In this document: positions 6,451-12,492 of the stretch, piece by piece | How positions within the stretch are numbered: the stretch's first letter is position 1 | How the letters are laid out: the number at the start of each line of letters is the position of its first letter | Assembly: GCA_031271065.1 (NCBI GenBank) | Contig: JAISWP010000106.1 | Location: forward strand, 1 to 12,492 | Reading direction: 5' to 3' | DNA length: 12,492 nucleotides | Origin: Synergistaceae bacterium | GTDB taxonomy: Bacteria; Synergistota; Synergistia; Synergistales; Synergistaceae | Notes under the pieces: generated by a model | Database searches by the model: none | Seen by the model: only the letters and a program-made list of their open reading frames with translations | What the model was told of the DNA's origin: nothing | Made by a program: the position numbers and the translations under genes

Positions 6451-7992
6451 TCAGTTATTTCCCTCCGATTTCCAGATTACATCCATATCTCCCTTTCCGT
6501 CGAGCGTCTGTTTCAGAGAGACGGAACGGATGTTTTTCAAGTTTATCATATCGCCCAGCAATTTTGCCGCGCCGGGGGTGTTCATGCTGTCCTCCGCTAT
6601 CTCGAAGAGACTTTTCGACGCTTCGTCCTCTTTCATCGACAGGAGGTCCGACGTCGCAAGCACGCTGATCACGCCGTCCGGAGCGAGCAGTCCCTCCGAG
6701 GAGGCTGGAAGCCGCAAAGTTTTGGCGTAGTCGGAGACGTTCCCCACGCCCAGAAGCACGAGCCCTTTCTTTCTGGCCAGGATCGCGCTGTAAGATTTGC
6801 CCGGCAGCGGCATTGTGGAAGCTGAGTCCCACCCTTCGAGGGACTCTCCGGGACGGAATATCAGGCTCGCGAGCCCGAAAAGCCTGTCGACCGATTCGAC
6901 GGCCGCCGTGTCGAGCACGGCGTAAACCGTATTGGGAAGGTTGTCTTTCGTCGTTACGACGACGGACAGCCTGCTGTTCTCCAATATCGTCTTGAACTCG
7001 CCGGCCAGATTTTCAGGTATCGAACCGCCGTACACGCTCAGCACCCGCCGCATCGGGTCCTCCTCGCCTGGAAAGATCAGGTGGGAGTAAAACAGCGGGT
7101 CCAGGGAGACGTAAAGCGCCAGTTCACCGTCACCCAGCATCGGAGTACGGGAGGGGGAGAAATCCCTGCTGGACATCTTCGCGGCTATGCCGGCGTACAC
7201 ATCCGAGTATGACTGGATATTGACGCGGTTTTCCCCCGCGCTCCAGGACGTCTCCGAGCTGCCCACGCTCAGACCTCGGACCGTCATGGGTTCGCGGAAC
7301 TTCACCATAGCGAAGTTAGGCCCCTCGGTAACCCTGTCCGCGCTCATCCGCTTCGAGGCGTCGGACGCGGCGGCGTTCATGCTGTCGATGCCGGCTTCGC
7401 TGGCGGAGACGTTCACCAAACTCCTGTCCCCAAGATCGCGCTTTGTGATATACAGGTCCGGCGTCTTGCTTCCGGCGGATTTCCGCACCCACGCCCTGCC
7501 TTCCGGGCCGGCTTTGTCGGTCGCCCACTCCTCGAAACGGAACGAGGCGCTGTCCGAACTGGCGACGAAGGCGTCGAATTTCCCTCCGTCCACGAAAAGC
7601 GACGCGTAAAGCTCCGTGACGTCCCCCGACGCGGCGCACACGGCTATCTGTGAGGACGTATCGGCAAGGCCCTTCATCATACCGAGCAGAGCCAGAGTTT
7701 TCCTCACGTCCTCTCCGGCGAAATCAGCCGCGATCGCCGGGACCTCGCTGCCGGTCATTTTCAGGATCGCCTCGGAGAGAAACGATATGGAGGACGACAG
7801 GCTTTCCGTGTCGGCCACTTTGGCGTAGACATAACTGTCCCGGTCGGATACGCCCGGTATCGAGACCTCCGGCCCCGTGACGGTCTCTTTTTGTCCCGCG
7901 TCCGGCGGAAGAAGCAAGCCGCTTTTCCAGGCGAACACCCCCGCGGCGAGCAGAACGAGCGCCCCCGCAAGCAGAATGATTTTTTTGTTCAA
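6451..7992 (-). CDS. Unrecognised membrane-anchored exported protein with internal repeats
   Basis: I do not recognise this roughly 513-residue protein. A short basic start (NKK) is followed by one hydrophobic segment (IILLAGALVLLAAGVFAW); the rest is soluble, so it should be anchored in the inner membrane and face the periplasm. Related stretches seem to recur, for example ALYVSLDPL and VISVLATSDLL, and RLSVVVTTKD and IRSVSLKQTLDG, suggesting tandem copies of one alpha/beta module. The overall look resembles DUF3352-type proteins, but I cannot confirm this. There is no ATG near the start. TTG at 7992 is chosen because GGGGGTG lies 6 bases upstream; GTG at 8001 and TTG at 8007 are alternatives. 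It is followed after 2 bases by the exported prolyl isomerase, so a role in the cell envelope is an inference from context. The coding call is firm, the function unknown. Confidence 0.85.
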   Translation of the reverse strand: MNKKIILLAGALVLLAAGVFAWKSGLLLPPDAGQKETVTGPEVSIPGVSDRDSYVYAKVADTESLSSSISFLSEAILKMTGSEVPAIAADFAGEDVRKTLALLGMMKGLADTSSQIAVCAASGDVTELYASLFVDGGKFDAFVASSDSASFRFEEWATDKAGPEGRAWVRKSAGSKTPDLYITKRDLGDRSLVNVSASEAGIDSMNAAASDASKRMSADRVTEGPNFAMVKFREPMTVRGLSVGSSETSWSAGENRVNIQSYSDVYAGIAAKMSSRDFSPSRTPMLGDGELALYVSLDPLFYSHLIFPGEEDPMRRVLSVYGGSIPENLAGEFKTILENSRLSVVVTTKDNLPNTVYAVLDTAAVESVDRLFGLASLIFRPGESLEGWDSASTMPLPGKSYSAILARKKGLVLLGVGNVSDYAKTLRLPASSEGLLAPDGVISVLATSDLLSMKEDEASKSLFEIAEDSMNTPGAAKLLGDMINLKNIRSVSLKQTLDGKGDMDVIWKSEGNN

Positions 7993-8025
7993 TTCTCGCA
8001 CCCCCAATAAAGTTTGGCAGAAGTG

Positions 8026-8054
8026 ATTATCTCACAACGCGGCGACTAATTAAA
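8026..8054 (-). promoter_or_regulatory. Candidate promoter for the unrecognised exported protein gene
   Basis: On the minus strand TTTAAT (8049-8054) is followed after 17 bases by GATAAT (8026-8031), about 34 bases before the TTG start. The -10 is a good match, the -35 a weak one. The -10 lies inside a small inverted repeat, GTGA-GATAA-TCAC, which could be an operator but is short enough to be chance. Confidence 0.35.
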
Positions 8055-8077
8055 TAACCTCGTGCCCGGCGGCGGGA

Positions 8078-8128
8078 CTTTTCTCCCTCTTCTCCCCCTT
8101 CTCCCTTTTCGCCGAATTTCTCCCCCCC
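8078..8128 (-). repeat. Purine-rich tract with repeated GGGAGAA
   Basis: The plus strand is pure pyrimidine for 33 bases (8078-8110) and again from 8117 to 8128. Read on the minus strand the stretch is purine and contains four copies of GGGAGAA. No open reading frame covers it. It lies between the hairpin cluster after flgJ and the promoter region of the next gene. Confidence 0.6.
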
Positions 8129-8151
8129 GGCGCGCGCGCAAAAACGCGCCG
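8128..8151. repeat. Inverted repeat, 7 bp arms, with T-run in the loop
   Basis: CGGCGCG (8128-8134) and CGCGCCG (8145-8151) are perfect inverted arms around a 10-base loop. In the minus-strand transcript the loop contains TTTTT, the only T-run close to the larger hairpin just upstream of it. Confidence 0.55.
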
Positions 8152-8155
8152 AGGA

Positions 8156-8198
8156 CAGGCCTGGGGGCGCGCATACACCGCGCGCGCCCCCAGGCCTG
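8156..8198 (-). terminator. Very strong hairpin, probable terminator of the flagellar operon
   Basis: CAGGCCTGGGGGCGCGC (8156-8172) and its exact reverse complement (8182-8198) form a 17-bp perfect stem with a 9-base loop, 44 bases after the flgJ stop. There is no T-run directly after it on the minus strand (TCCTCGGCGCG comes first, then TTTTT), nor a T-run on the plus strand, so it may act as an RNA 3'-end stabiliser or depend on a factor rather than being a textbook intrinsic terminator. Confidence 0.65.
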
Positions 8199-8218
8199 AA
8201 ATTACCTGCCGTTTCAGG
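8195..8218. repeat. Inverted repeat overlapping the strong hairpin
   Basis: CCTGAAA (8195-8201) and TTTCAGG (8212-8218) pair around a 10-base loop. Four of its bases (8195-8198) are also the outer end of the 17-bp stem, so the two hairpins partly exclude each other. It would be transcribed first on the minus strand. Confidence 0.5.
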
Positions 8219-8242
8219 GATTGACTGTCCGCCGCTTCCCGG

Positions 8243-8563
8243 TCACTTCACCGGCACGGGCAGCTGTTTATGGAGGTTATCGTACAATACTTTCCAGACG
8301 CCTATTCCCTGGCTCTGGCTGAGATGCTCGGATACCATCTCCACCACAGTGTCCTCCAGAGGCCCGTACTCGCGTTTTTTTTCCTCCCCGCCGACGCTCC
8401 GGGCCGATTTGAGCATGTCCTTCCACAGTTTGCCGAATATCTGGCCCTCGAACTGCCTGCAGCTCTCCTCGAGCTCCCGTTCCTTCCGCCTGTACTCAGC
8501 GGCGGACATGGAGCCGTCCGGGTTCAGCAAATCGGGCCTGTTGATCGCGCTGAAATCTGACAT
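8243..8563 (-). CDS. flgJ: Flagellar rod-binding protein, FlgJ N-terminal domain only
   Basis: A 106-residue protein matching the rod-binding domain of FlgJ, roughly residues 30-100: ELEESCRQFEGQIFGKLWKDML, then GPLEDTVVEMVSEHLSQSQGIGVW. This domain caps and assembles the flagellar rod in the periplasm. The C-terminal muramidase found in gamma-proteobacterial FlgJ (over 300 residues) is absent, as in many other bacteria, so cell-wall opening must come from another enzyme. No signal peptide is seen, fitting export through the flagellar apparatus. The AGGAGG ribosome site overlaps the flgI stop codon (TAGGAGG), and only 12 bases separate the genes. It is the last gene before the hairpin cluster. 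Confidence 0.9.
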   Translation of the reverse strand: MSDFSAINRPDLLNPDGSMSAAEYRRKERELEESCRQFEGQIFGKLWKDMLKSARSVGGEEKKREYGPLEDTVVEMVSEHLSQSQGIGVWKVLYDNLHKQLPVPVK

Positions 8564-8575
8564 GCAGTTCGCCTC

Positions 8576-9700
8576 CTACTGTATCACGAGCGCGCCGTGC
8601 AGCGCGCCGGCCTCGTCCATGGCCTGAAGCACCGCTATCAGGTCTCTCGGGGAAGCCCCGACCGCGTTCATGGCGTTCGTCAGATCCTCCACCGTCGAGG
8701 TGGAGGGCAGCTCCACCAGCTGAGGCTTCTGTTCGTCCGCGGCTATGCTGGTCTGAGGCGTCACGGCGGTCACCCCCTGACTGAAAGCGTTCGGCTGGCT
8801 CACGGAGGCGTTCTCCGACACGCGGACCGTGAGACTGCCGTGGGCTACGGAGACGTTCCCGATCCGCACATTGCCGCCCATCACGATCGTTCCGGTGCGC
8901 TCGTTCACAACGACCTTGGCGGTCGTGTCGGGCCGCACCGTCATGTTCTCTATAGAGGCTATGAAGGAGGCCGGAGAGTTCGCGTAATTCGGCGGCAGCT
9001 TTATCGATATCCTGCCCGCGTCAGGTGCGTGGGCTATGGCGCCGAACTTGGTGTTTATTGCCGACGCCACCCTCTGGGCGGTTGTGAAGTCGGAGTTGCG
9101 GAGCAGAAGATTGACGTAACCGTTCCCGGCGTAATTCATCTCCACGCCCTGTTCGACTATCGCCCCGCTGGGGATGCGTCCCACCGTCACAGCGTTTTTC
9201 TTCGCAGAGGCGGCGGCGCCGCTTTCGGACCATCCGCCTAGGGTGAGAGGGCCCTGGGCTACCGCGTATATCCTGCCGTTGGCGGCGCGGAGCGGCGTCT
9301 GAAGAAGGACGCCGCCCTCCAGGCTCTTTGCGTCCCCCATAGCGCTCACCACCACGTCTGTGTTCTGCCCCGGGCTCAGGAAGGGGGAGAGCTGGCAGGT
9401 GACTGTCACCACCGCCGCGTTCTTGCTCTTTATCTGCTTCGGGTCCATCGTGACGCCGAACTGCTCCGTCATGTTAGACATCATCTGAGAAGCCATCGGC
9501 CCCTTGTCGCCGGTGCCCTGAAGTCCCACCACAAGTCCCATGCCGATGAGCTGGTTTTCCCTGACCCCCTCGACCGAGACCAGGTCTTTCACCCTCACCA
9601 TAGGCTGTATGGCCCCGGGCGCCGCACGCGGGACCATGAACACCCCTATCGGAAGGAGCGCCGCCAGGGCCGCGAGTTTTACTGCCGCCGTTTTTTTCAA
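8576..9700 (-). CDS. flgI: Flagellar P-ring protein FlgI
   Basis: FlgI forms the periplasmic P-ring around the distal rod, in the peptidoglycan layer. Family blocks are clear: RVKDLVSVEGVRENQLIGMGLVVGLQGTGDK near the mature N-terminus, then QMMSNMTEQFGV, LSPGQNTDVVVSAMGDAKSLEGGVLLQTPL, VVVNERTGTIVMGG and the C-terminal VEDLTNAMNAVGASPRDLIAVLQAM. Length (about 374) fits the family. An N-terminal signal peptide (KKTAAVKLAALAALLPIG) sends it to the periplasm. The start is set at TTG 9700 because GGAGG lies 10 bases before it and the product then begins MKKTAAV. An in-frame ATG at 9727 is the alternative; it has no ribosome site but follows the flgH stop by 5 bases and would translate the Shine-Dalgarno as KGGG. 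Identity is very secure, the start less so. Confidence 0.95.
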   Translation of the reverse strand: MKKTAAVKLAALAALLPIGVFMVPRAAPGAIQPMVRVKDLVSVEGVRENQLIGMGLVVGLQGTGDKGPMASQMMSNMTEQFGVTMDPKQIKSKNAAVVTVTCQLSPFLSPGQNTDVVVSAMGDAKSLEGGVLLQTPLRAANGRIYAVAQGPLTLGGWSESGAAASAKKNAVTVGRIPSGAIVEQGVEMNYAGNGYVNLLLRNSDFTTAQRVASAINTKFGAIAHAPDAGRISIKLPPNYANSPASFIASIENMTVRPDTTAKVVVNERTGTIVMGGNVRIGNVSVAHGSLTVRVSENASVSQPNAFSQGVTAVTPQTSIAADEQKPQLVELPSTSTVEDLTNAMNAVGASPRDLIAVLQAMDEAGALHGALVIQ

Positions 9701-9732
9701 GATGAAGCCGCCTCCTTTTATCTTCATCAGGG

Positions 9733-10314
9733 CTAGAATATCGCCTGAAGTATCTGATTTATTATGCCGGGCCGCTGGGTGCGCGTGATGATGCCTTTGC
9801 CGTTCACTATCATCTCGGCGTTTGCCACGCGGGAGCTGTCCACCACGTTGTTATGAGCCACATCCTGGGGACGCACGACTCCGGAATAGCGGACGTTCAT
9901 TCTCTCCGCGCCGCTGACCATGGACCGTTCGCCGTGTATCACCATATTCCCGTTCGGCATAACGTCGGTGACTATGCAGCTGACAAGCATATTGACCTTC
10001 TTATTCCGCTCGATCTTCGTGCTGCCGCTCATGCTGGAACTCGAGCCGAAACCGAACGCCCTCAGGAAGGAGAGGATGCCGAAACCGGCCTTTATGTCCT
10101 CATCCGTGTCCTTCGTGGAGTCGGTCTTGCCCTGGTCGGTGTCCGTGAAACGCTCGGACACCTGAACCATTACTATGTCCCCTATCATCCTGGCCTTTCT
10201 GTCCGAAAAGAGACTGGAACTGTCCTGCCAGAGAGAGTCGGCGAACGCCGTCCCCGCAGCCGGCGCTGTCATAGTCATCGTCAAAATAACGCATATCGCT
10301 TTTGCCAGTTTCAT
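9733..10314 (-). CDS. flgH: Flagellar L-ring protein FlgH, apparently not a lipoprotein
   Basis: FlgH forms the outer-membrane L-ring, the bushing through which the rod passes. The 193-residue product shows the family core: GDIVMVQVSE (45-54), NGNMVIHGE (121-129), GVVRPQDVAHNNVVDSSRVANAEM (145-168) and a terminal RTQRPG. The N-terminus is a signal peptide ending AGTAFADSLW, with a signal peptidase I style site near residue 25. The only cysteines are Cys8 inside the signal and Cys113 in the core; neither has a lipobox, unlike enterobacterial FlgH, which is lipidated. The start at ATG 10314 is preceded by GGGAGGGGG with about 6 bases spacing. A GTG seven codons upstream is also in frame but would include that site. 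It starts 17 bases after flgA. Confidence 0.94.
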   Translation of the reverse strand: MKLAKAICVILTMTMTAPAAGTAFADSLWQDSSSLFSDRKARMIGDIVMVQVSERFTDTDQGKTDSTKDTDEDIKAGFGILSFLRAFGFGSSSSMSGSTKIERNKKVNMLVSCIVTDVMPNGNMVIHGERSMVSGAERMNVRYSGVVRPQDVAHNNVVDSSRVANAEMIVNGKGIITRTQRPGIINQILQAIF

Positions 10315-10331
10315 CCGGGTCCCCCTCCCGA

Positions 10332-11225
10332 TCACGGATCTATCTCCACCCTGTCCGGCCCGGTTATGCGGGCCTTGACAACTTTTTTGCTGGACAGGTT
10401 TTTCACCCTTATTACGTCGCCGAGACCCCCGCGCTGCATCGCCACGCCTCTGGCCTCGATCCCCAGGCCGTTTACCCGGGCCACCATCGTCACCGTGCTT
10501 CCGGCTCGCACGAAACTATCCTGGCTTATATCGCCGGCCTCTATCTCCGCGCCGGCGTTTATGTACTTTCTGGCCGACGCCCCCGCCAGCTGTTCAGGAG
10601 ACGAGAAACTCGCCGCCGTCATCCCCGCCCTGCCGATGCGGCTTCGCAGCGACCGCGGGTCGAGGAGCGAGTTCTTCTCTATGGGGGACGCGGAGTATAT
10701 CATCGGCTGATACCAGATCAGCTTTACCTGCTTGTTATGAAGCCGGCCGTTGGAATCTTCCAGTTTGACCGCCAGCGACCTCGCCCCCGGTATTATTTTC
10801 GGCGGGAGGGAGTAGGCTCTGTAATCTCGAAGCGTCTCGGCCCAGCTGCCTGGAATGACATCCACGTCTATCCGCCACTTCCACGCCGTCATCTCCCTCA
10901 GATCGGAGACGATCTCCGGCTCCGGCAGGACCCGCACCGCGTCGGGCATCCGGATCGACGCGGACGCTCCGGCGGCGGCGGTGCGCGACAGGGCCTCTAT
11001 CACATCGCCCCGGGTGAACGACCCGTCGTGATATATGACGGCCATGGACGCGCCGTCCGCCATGTCCCGTTCCCCGTCCAGCTCCGCGTACTCCCCCAGA
11101 TAAAACCATCCGCCGCGAGCCTCTACGACGTCCGGCAGAGTCACGGACAGGTCCGCCGCCGGAAGGGGCCGCGGGAAAGCGATCACCGCGAGCGCAAGGG
11201 CAAGTACCGGGCGCAGTAACTTCAT
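10332..11225 (-). CDS. flgA: Flagellar P-ring assembly chaperone FlgA
   Basis: FlgA is a periplasmic protein needed for FlgI to polymerise into the P-ring. The 297-residue product has a signal peptide (1-23, ending PLPAA). A divergent N-terminal part is followed by a SAF-type domain at about 174-236 (YINAGAEIEAGDISQD) and the conserved C-terminal domain at about 237-297 (VRAGSTVTMVARVNGLGIEARGVAMQRGGLGDVIRVKN). It is longer than the enterobacterial protein (about 220), with an extra N-terminal region. It lies between flgG and flgH, 16 bases after the former, whereas in enterobacteria flgA is transcribed separately. Placing it with flgH and flgI groups the outer-ring genes. Confidence 0.92.
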   Translation of the reverse strand: MKLLRPVLALALAVIAFPRPLPAADLSVTLPDVVEARGGWFYLGEYAELDGERDMADGASMAVIYHDGSFTRGDVIEALSRTAAAGASASIRMPDAVRVLPEPEIVSDLREMTAWKWRIDVDVIPGSWAETLRDYRAYSLPPKIIPGARSLAVKLEDSNGRLHNKQVKLIWYQPMIYSASPIEKNSLLDPRSLRSRIGRAGMTAASFSSPEQLAGASARKYINAGAEIEAGDISQDSFVRAGSTVTMVARVNGLGIEARGVAMQRGGLGDVIRVKNLSSKKVVKARITGPDRVEIDP

Positions 11226-11241
11226 CGGAGGCTCTCCGCCG

Positions 11242-12030
11242 TCAGCGCCTCAGGTTGTTCGCTATGCGGAGCAGTTCGTCCGCCGTCTGTATGGTCTTGG
11301 AATTGGCCTCGTAAGCTCTCTGGGCGACTATCATCTCCACCATCTCCTCCACGACCTGCACGTTGGACATTTCCAGCGTCTTCTGTTCTATGTAGCCGTA
11401 GCCCTCGTCGCCGGGGTTGCCCACTACGGGCGCGCCGCTGGCCGCGGTCTCGAGAAACAGGTTCCGGCCCATGGAGCGGAGCCCGGCCGGGTTGATGAAG
11501 CGGACCAGCTCTATCTGCCCTATCTCCTCGGGCAGCGTCTCCCCCGGCATCTTGACCGTAATCGCGCCGGTCTGAGAGACGGCGAAATCCGTGGCGTCCT
11601 CGGGGACCAGCACCGCCGGCTCCAGCAAAAATCCGTCGTGATTGACGACCTGCCCGTTAGCGTCTATTTTCCAGTTGCTGTCGCGGGTGTAGGCGATCGT
11701 GCCGTCGGGCATGGTCACCTGATAGAACCCTTCCCCCGTGAGGGCGAGATCCGTCGGGTTGTCGGTGGTCTGGAGCGAACCCTGCATGAATATCCTGGTG
11801 GTCCCGGCCACCTTGACTCCAAGGCCGACCTGTATGCCTGTGGGTATCATCGAGTCCGGTTCGACCGGAACGCCGGGCTCGCGGTTTATCTGATAGATGA
11901 GGTCCTGAAAATCCGCCCGCAGTTTTTTAAATCCGGACGTGTTGACGTTCGCCAGGTTGTGGGCCACCACGTCGAGGTGTGTCTGCTGTGCTATCATGCC
12001 GCTCGCTCCGGCCCATAATGAACGTAACAT
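11242..12030 (-). CDS. flgG: Flagellar distal rod protein FlgG
   Basis: FlgG forms the distal rod of the flagellar axle. The 262-residue length is typical. The N-terminal rod/hook motif is complete: LRSLWAGASGMIAQQTHLD, then VVAHNLANVNTSGFKK (21-36). The middle has LALTGEGFYQV, and the C-terminus SNVQVVEEMVEMIVAQRAYEANSK and IQTADELL forms the second half of the D0 coiled coil. No signal peptide is present, as expected for export by the flagellar type III system. GGGGAGGT lies 10 bases before the ATG. An 80-base gap separates it from the upstream flgF-like gene; I see no clear promoter or terminator in it. Confidence 0.96.
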   Translation of the reverse strand: MLRSLWAGASGMIAQQTHLDVVAHNLANVNTSGFKKLRADFQDLIYQINREPGVPVEPDSMIPTGIQVGLGVKVAGTTRIFMQGSLQTTDNPTDLALTGEGFYQVTMPDGTIAYTRDSNWKIDANGQVVNHDGFLLEPAVLVPEDATDFAVSQTGAITVKMPGETLPEEIGQIELVRFINPAGLRSMGRNLFLETAASGAPVVGNPGDEGYGYIEQKTLEMSNVQVVEEMVEMIVAQRAYEANSKTIQTADELLRIANNLRR

Positions 12031-12110
12031 CGCTTTATATACCTCCCCTTGACTGCTTGAACCGTTTCTTCGTTCCGGGCTGCCGCGCCGCGTGAATCGA
12101 CGGCTTCCCG

Positions 12111-12492
12111 CTAATTAGGACGTCCCACCGAGGTGAAAAGCCTGCCGGAGAGTTCGTCCTGTATCGTGACCGCCCTGCCGGAGGCTTCAAAAGCCCTGTT
12201 CGCCTCTATCATCCGGACCATCTCCAAAACCACCTGGACGTTCGAACGCTCCAGGCCGCCGCTCACTATCGACGGGTTTTCCACGTCCTGTGGGGCTCCG
12301 GACTCCGGAGTCTCCGCCAGGAGGGAGCCGCCGGTCTGATGCAGGTATGTGGGGTTTTCAAACTCCACCACCCGCAGGGTCCCGACGAGCTCGCCGTCGG
12401 CATAGACCTGCCCGCCGTCGCCAATGGCGACGCGGGCCGCTTCCCCTATGCTGATGCGGCCTCCGTCTCCTGTTATAAATTCGCCGTCGTGG
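12111..12492 (-). CDS. flgF: Flagellar rod protein, FlgF-like (5' end beyond window)
   Basis: Only the last 127 codons are visible, entering from the window edge in the frame that reads HDGEFITGDGGRISIGEAAR. The C-terminal signature of the flagellar basal-body rod family is clear: LERSNVQVVLEMVRMIEANRAFEASGRAV. The middle part FITGDGG and VVEFENPTYLHQTGGSLL matches the D1/D2 junction seen in FlgF and FlgG. Its position directly before flgG and the less FlgG-like tail favour FlgF, the proximal rod subunit, but a second FlgG-type paralogue (FlhO/FlhP style, as in Firmicutes) cannot be excluded without the N-terminus. Confidence 0.85.
   Translation of the reverse strand, partial: HDGEFITGDGGRISIGEAARVAIGDGGQVYADGELVGTLRVVEFENPTYLHQTGGSLLAETPESGAPQDVENPSIVSGGLERSNVQVVLEMVRMIEANRAFEASGRAVTIQDELSGRLFTSVGRPN

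Noticed and set aside
8024..8036. GTGA-GATAA-TCAC as a CRP/FNR-type operator
   Set aside because: The half-sites are only 4 bases and the spacing (5) does not match the TGTGA-N6-TCACA pattern; chance is likely.
1..12492. CRISPR arrays, transposases, integrases, toxin-antitoxin or defence genes, tRNA or rRNA
   Set aside because: No direct-repeat array, no recombinase or toxin motifs in any plausible frame, and no cloverleaf or rRNA-like sequence was seen; every long minus-strand frame is accounted for by the genes listed.

Overview
All recognisable genes in this window lie on the minus strand, so transcription runs from high to low coordinates. The gene content suggests a GC-rich diderm bacterium outside the Proteobacteria, most likely a member of the Synergistota. 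It combines an rpmE / thyX / DUF1385 / prfA / prmC string of the kind seen in Clostridia-like genomes with flagellar P-ring, L-ring and P-ring-chaperone genes (flgI, flgH, flgA), which only make sense with an outer membrane. The phylum is an inference from gene content, not a proof.

Right part (12492 down to 8243): the distal half of a flagellar basal-body operon in the order flgF-like (cut by the window edge), flgG, flgA, flgH, flgI and a single-domain flgJ-type rod-binding protein. Together they build the distal rod and the two outer rings. The genes are tightly packed. A 235-base gap after flgJ holds a very strong 17-bp hairpin, two further inverted repeats and a 33-base purine tract.

Middle (8007 down to 5412): a large, unrecognised, membrane-anchored exported protein with apparent internal repeats is coupled to an exported cyclophilin-type prolyl isomerase. 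Next comes rpmE (ribosomal protein L31, zinc-binding form) with its own good promoter and a clear Rho-independent terminator.

Left part (5348 down to 1): thyX, a DUF1385 membrane protein, prfA, prmC, trxB and a partial PfkB-family sugar kinase. Junctions are 4-base or 1-base stop/start overlaps or a 2-base gap, except the AT-rich 79 bases before trxB. prfA and prmC form a functional pair: release factor 1 and the methyltransferase that modifies its GGQ glutamine. thyX makes dTMP. trxB carries an extra C-terminal thioredoxin-like domain that has lost its CxxC.

Nothing here is a clear new defence or mobile system; I see no transposase, integrase, CRISPR array or tRNA. The points most worth following up are the TrxB fusion, the FlgH without a lipidation cysteine, the unrecognised repeat-containing exported protein and the structured gap after flgJ.
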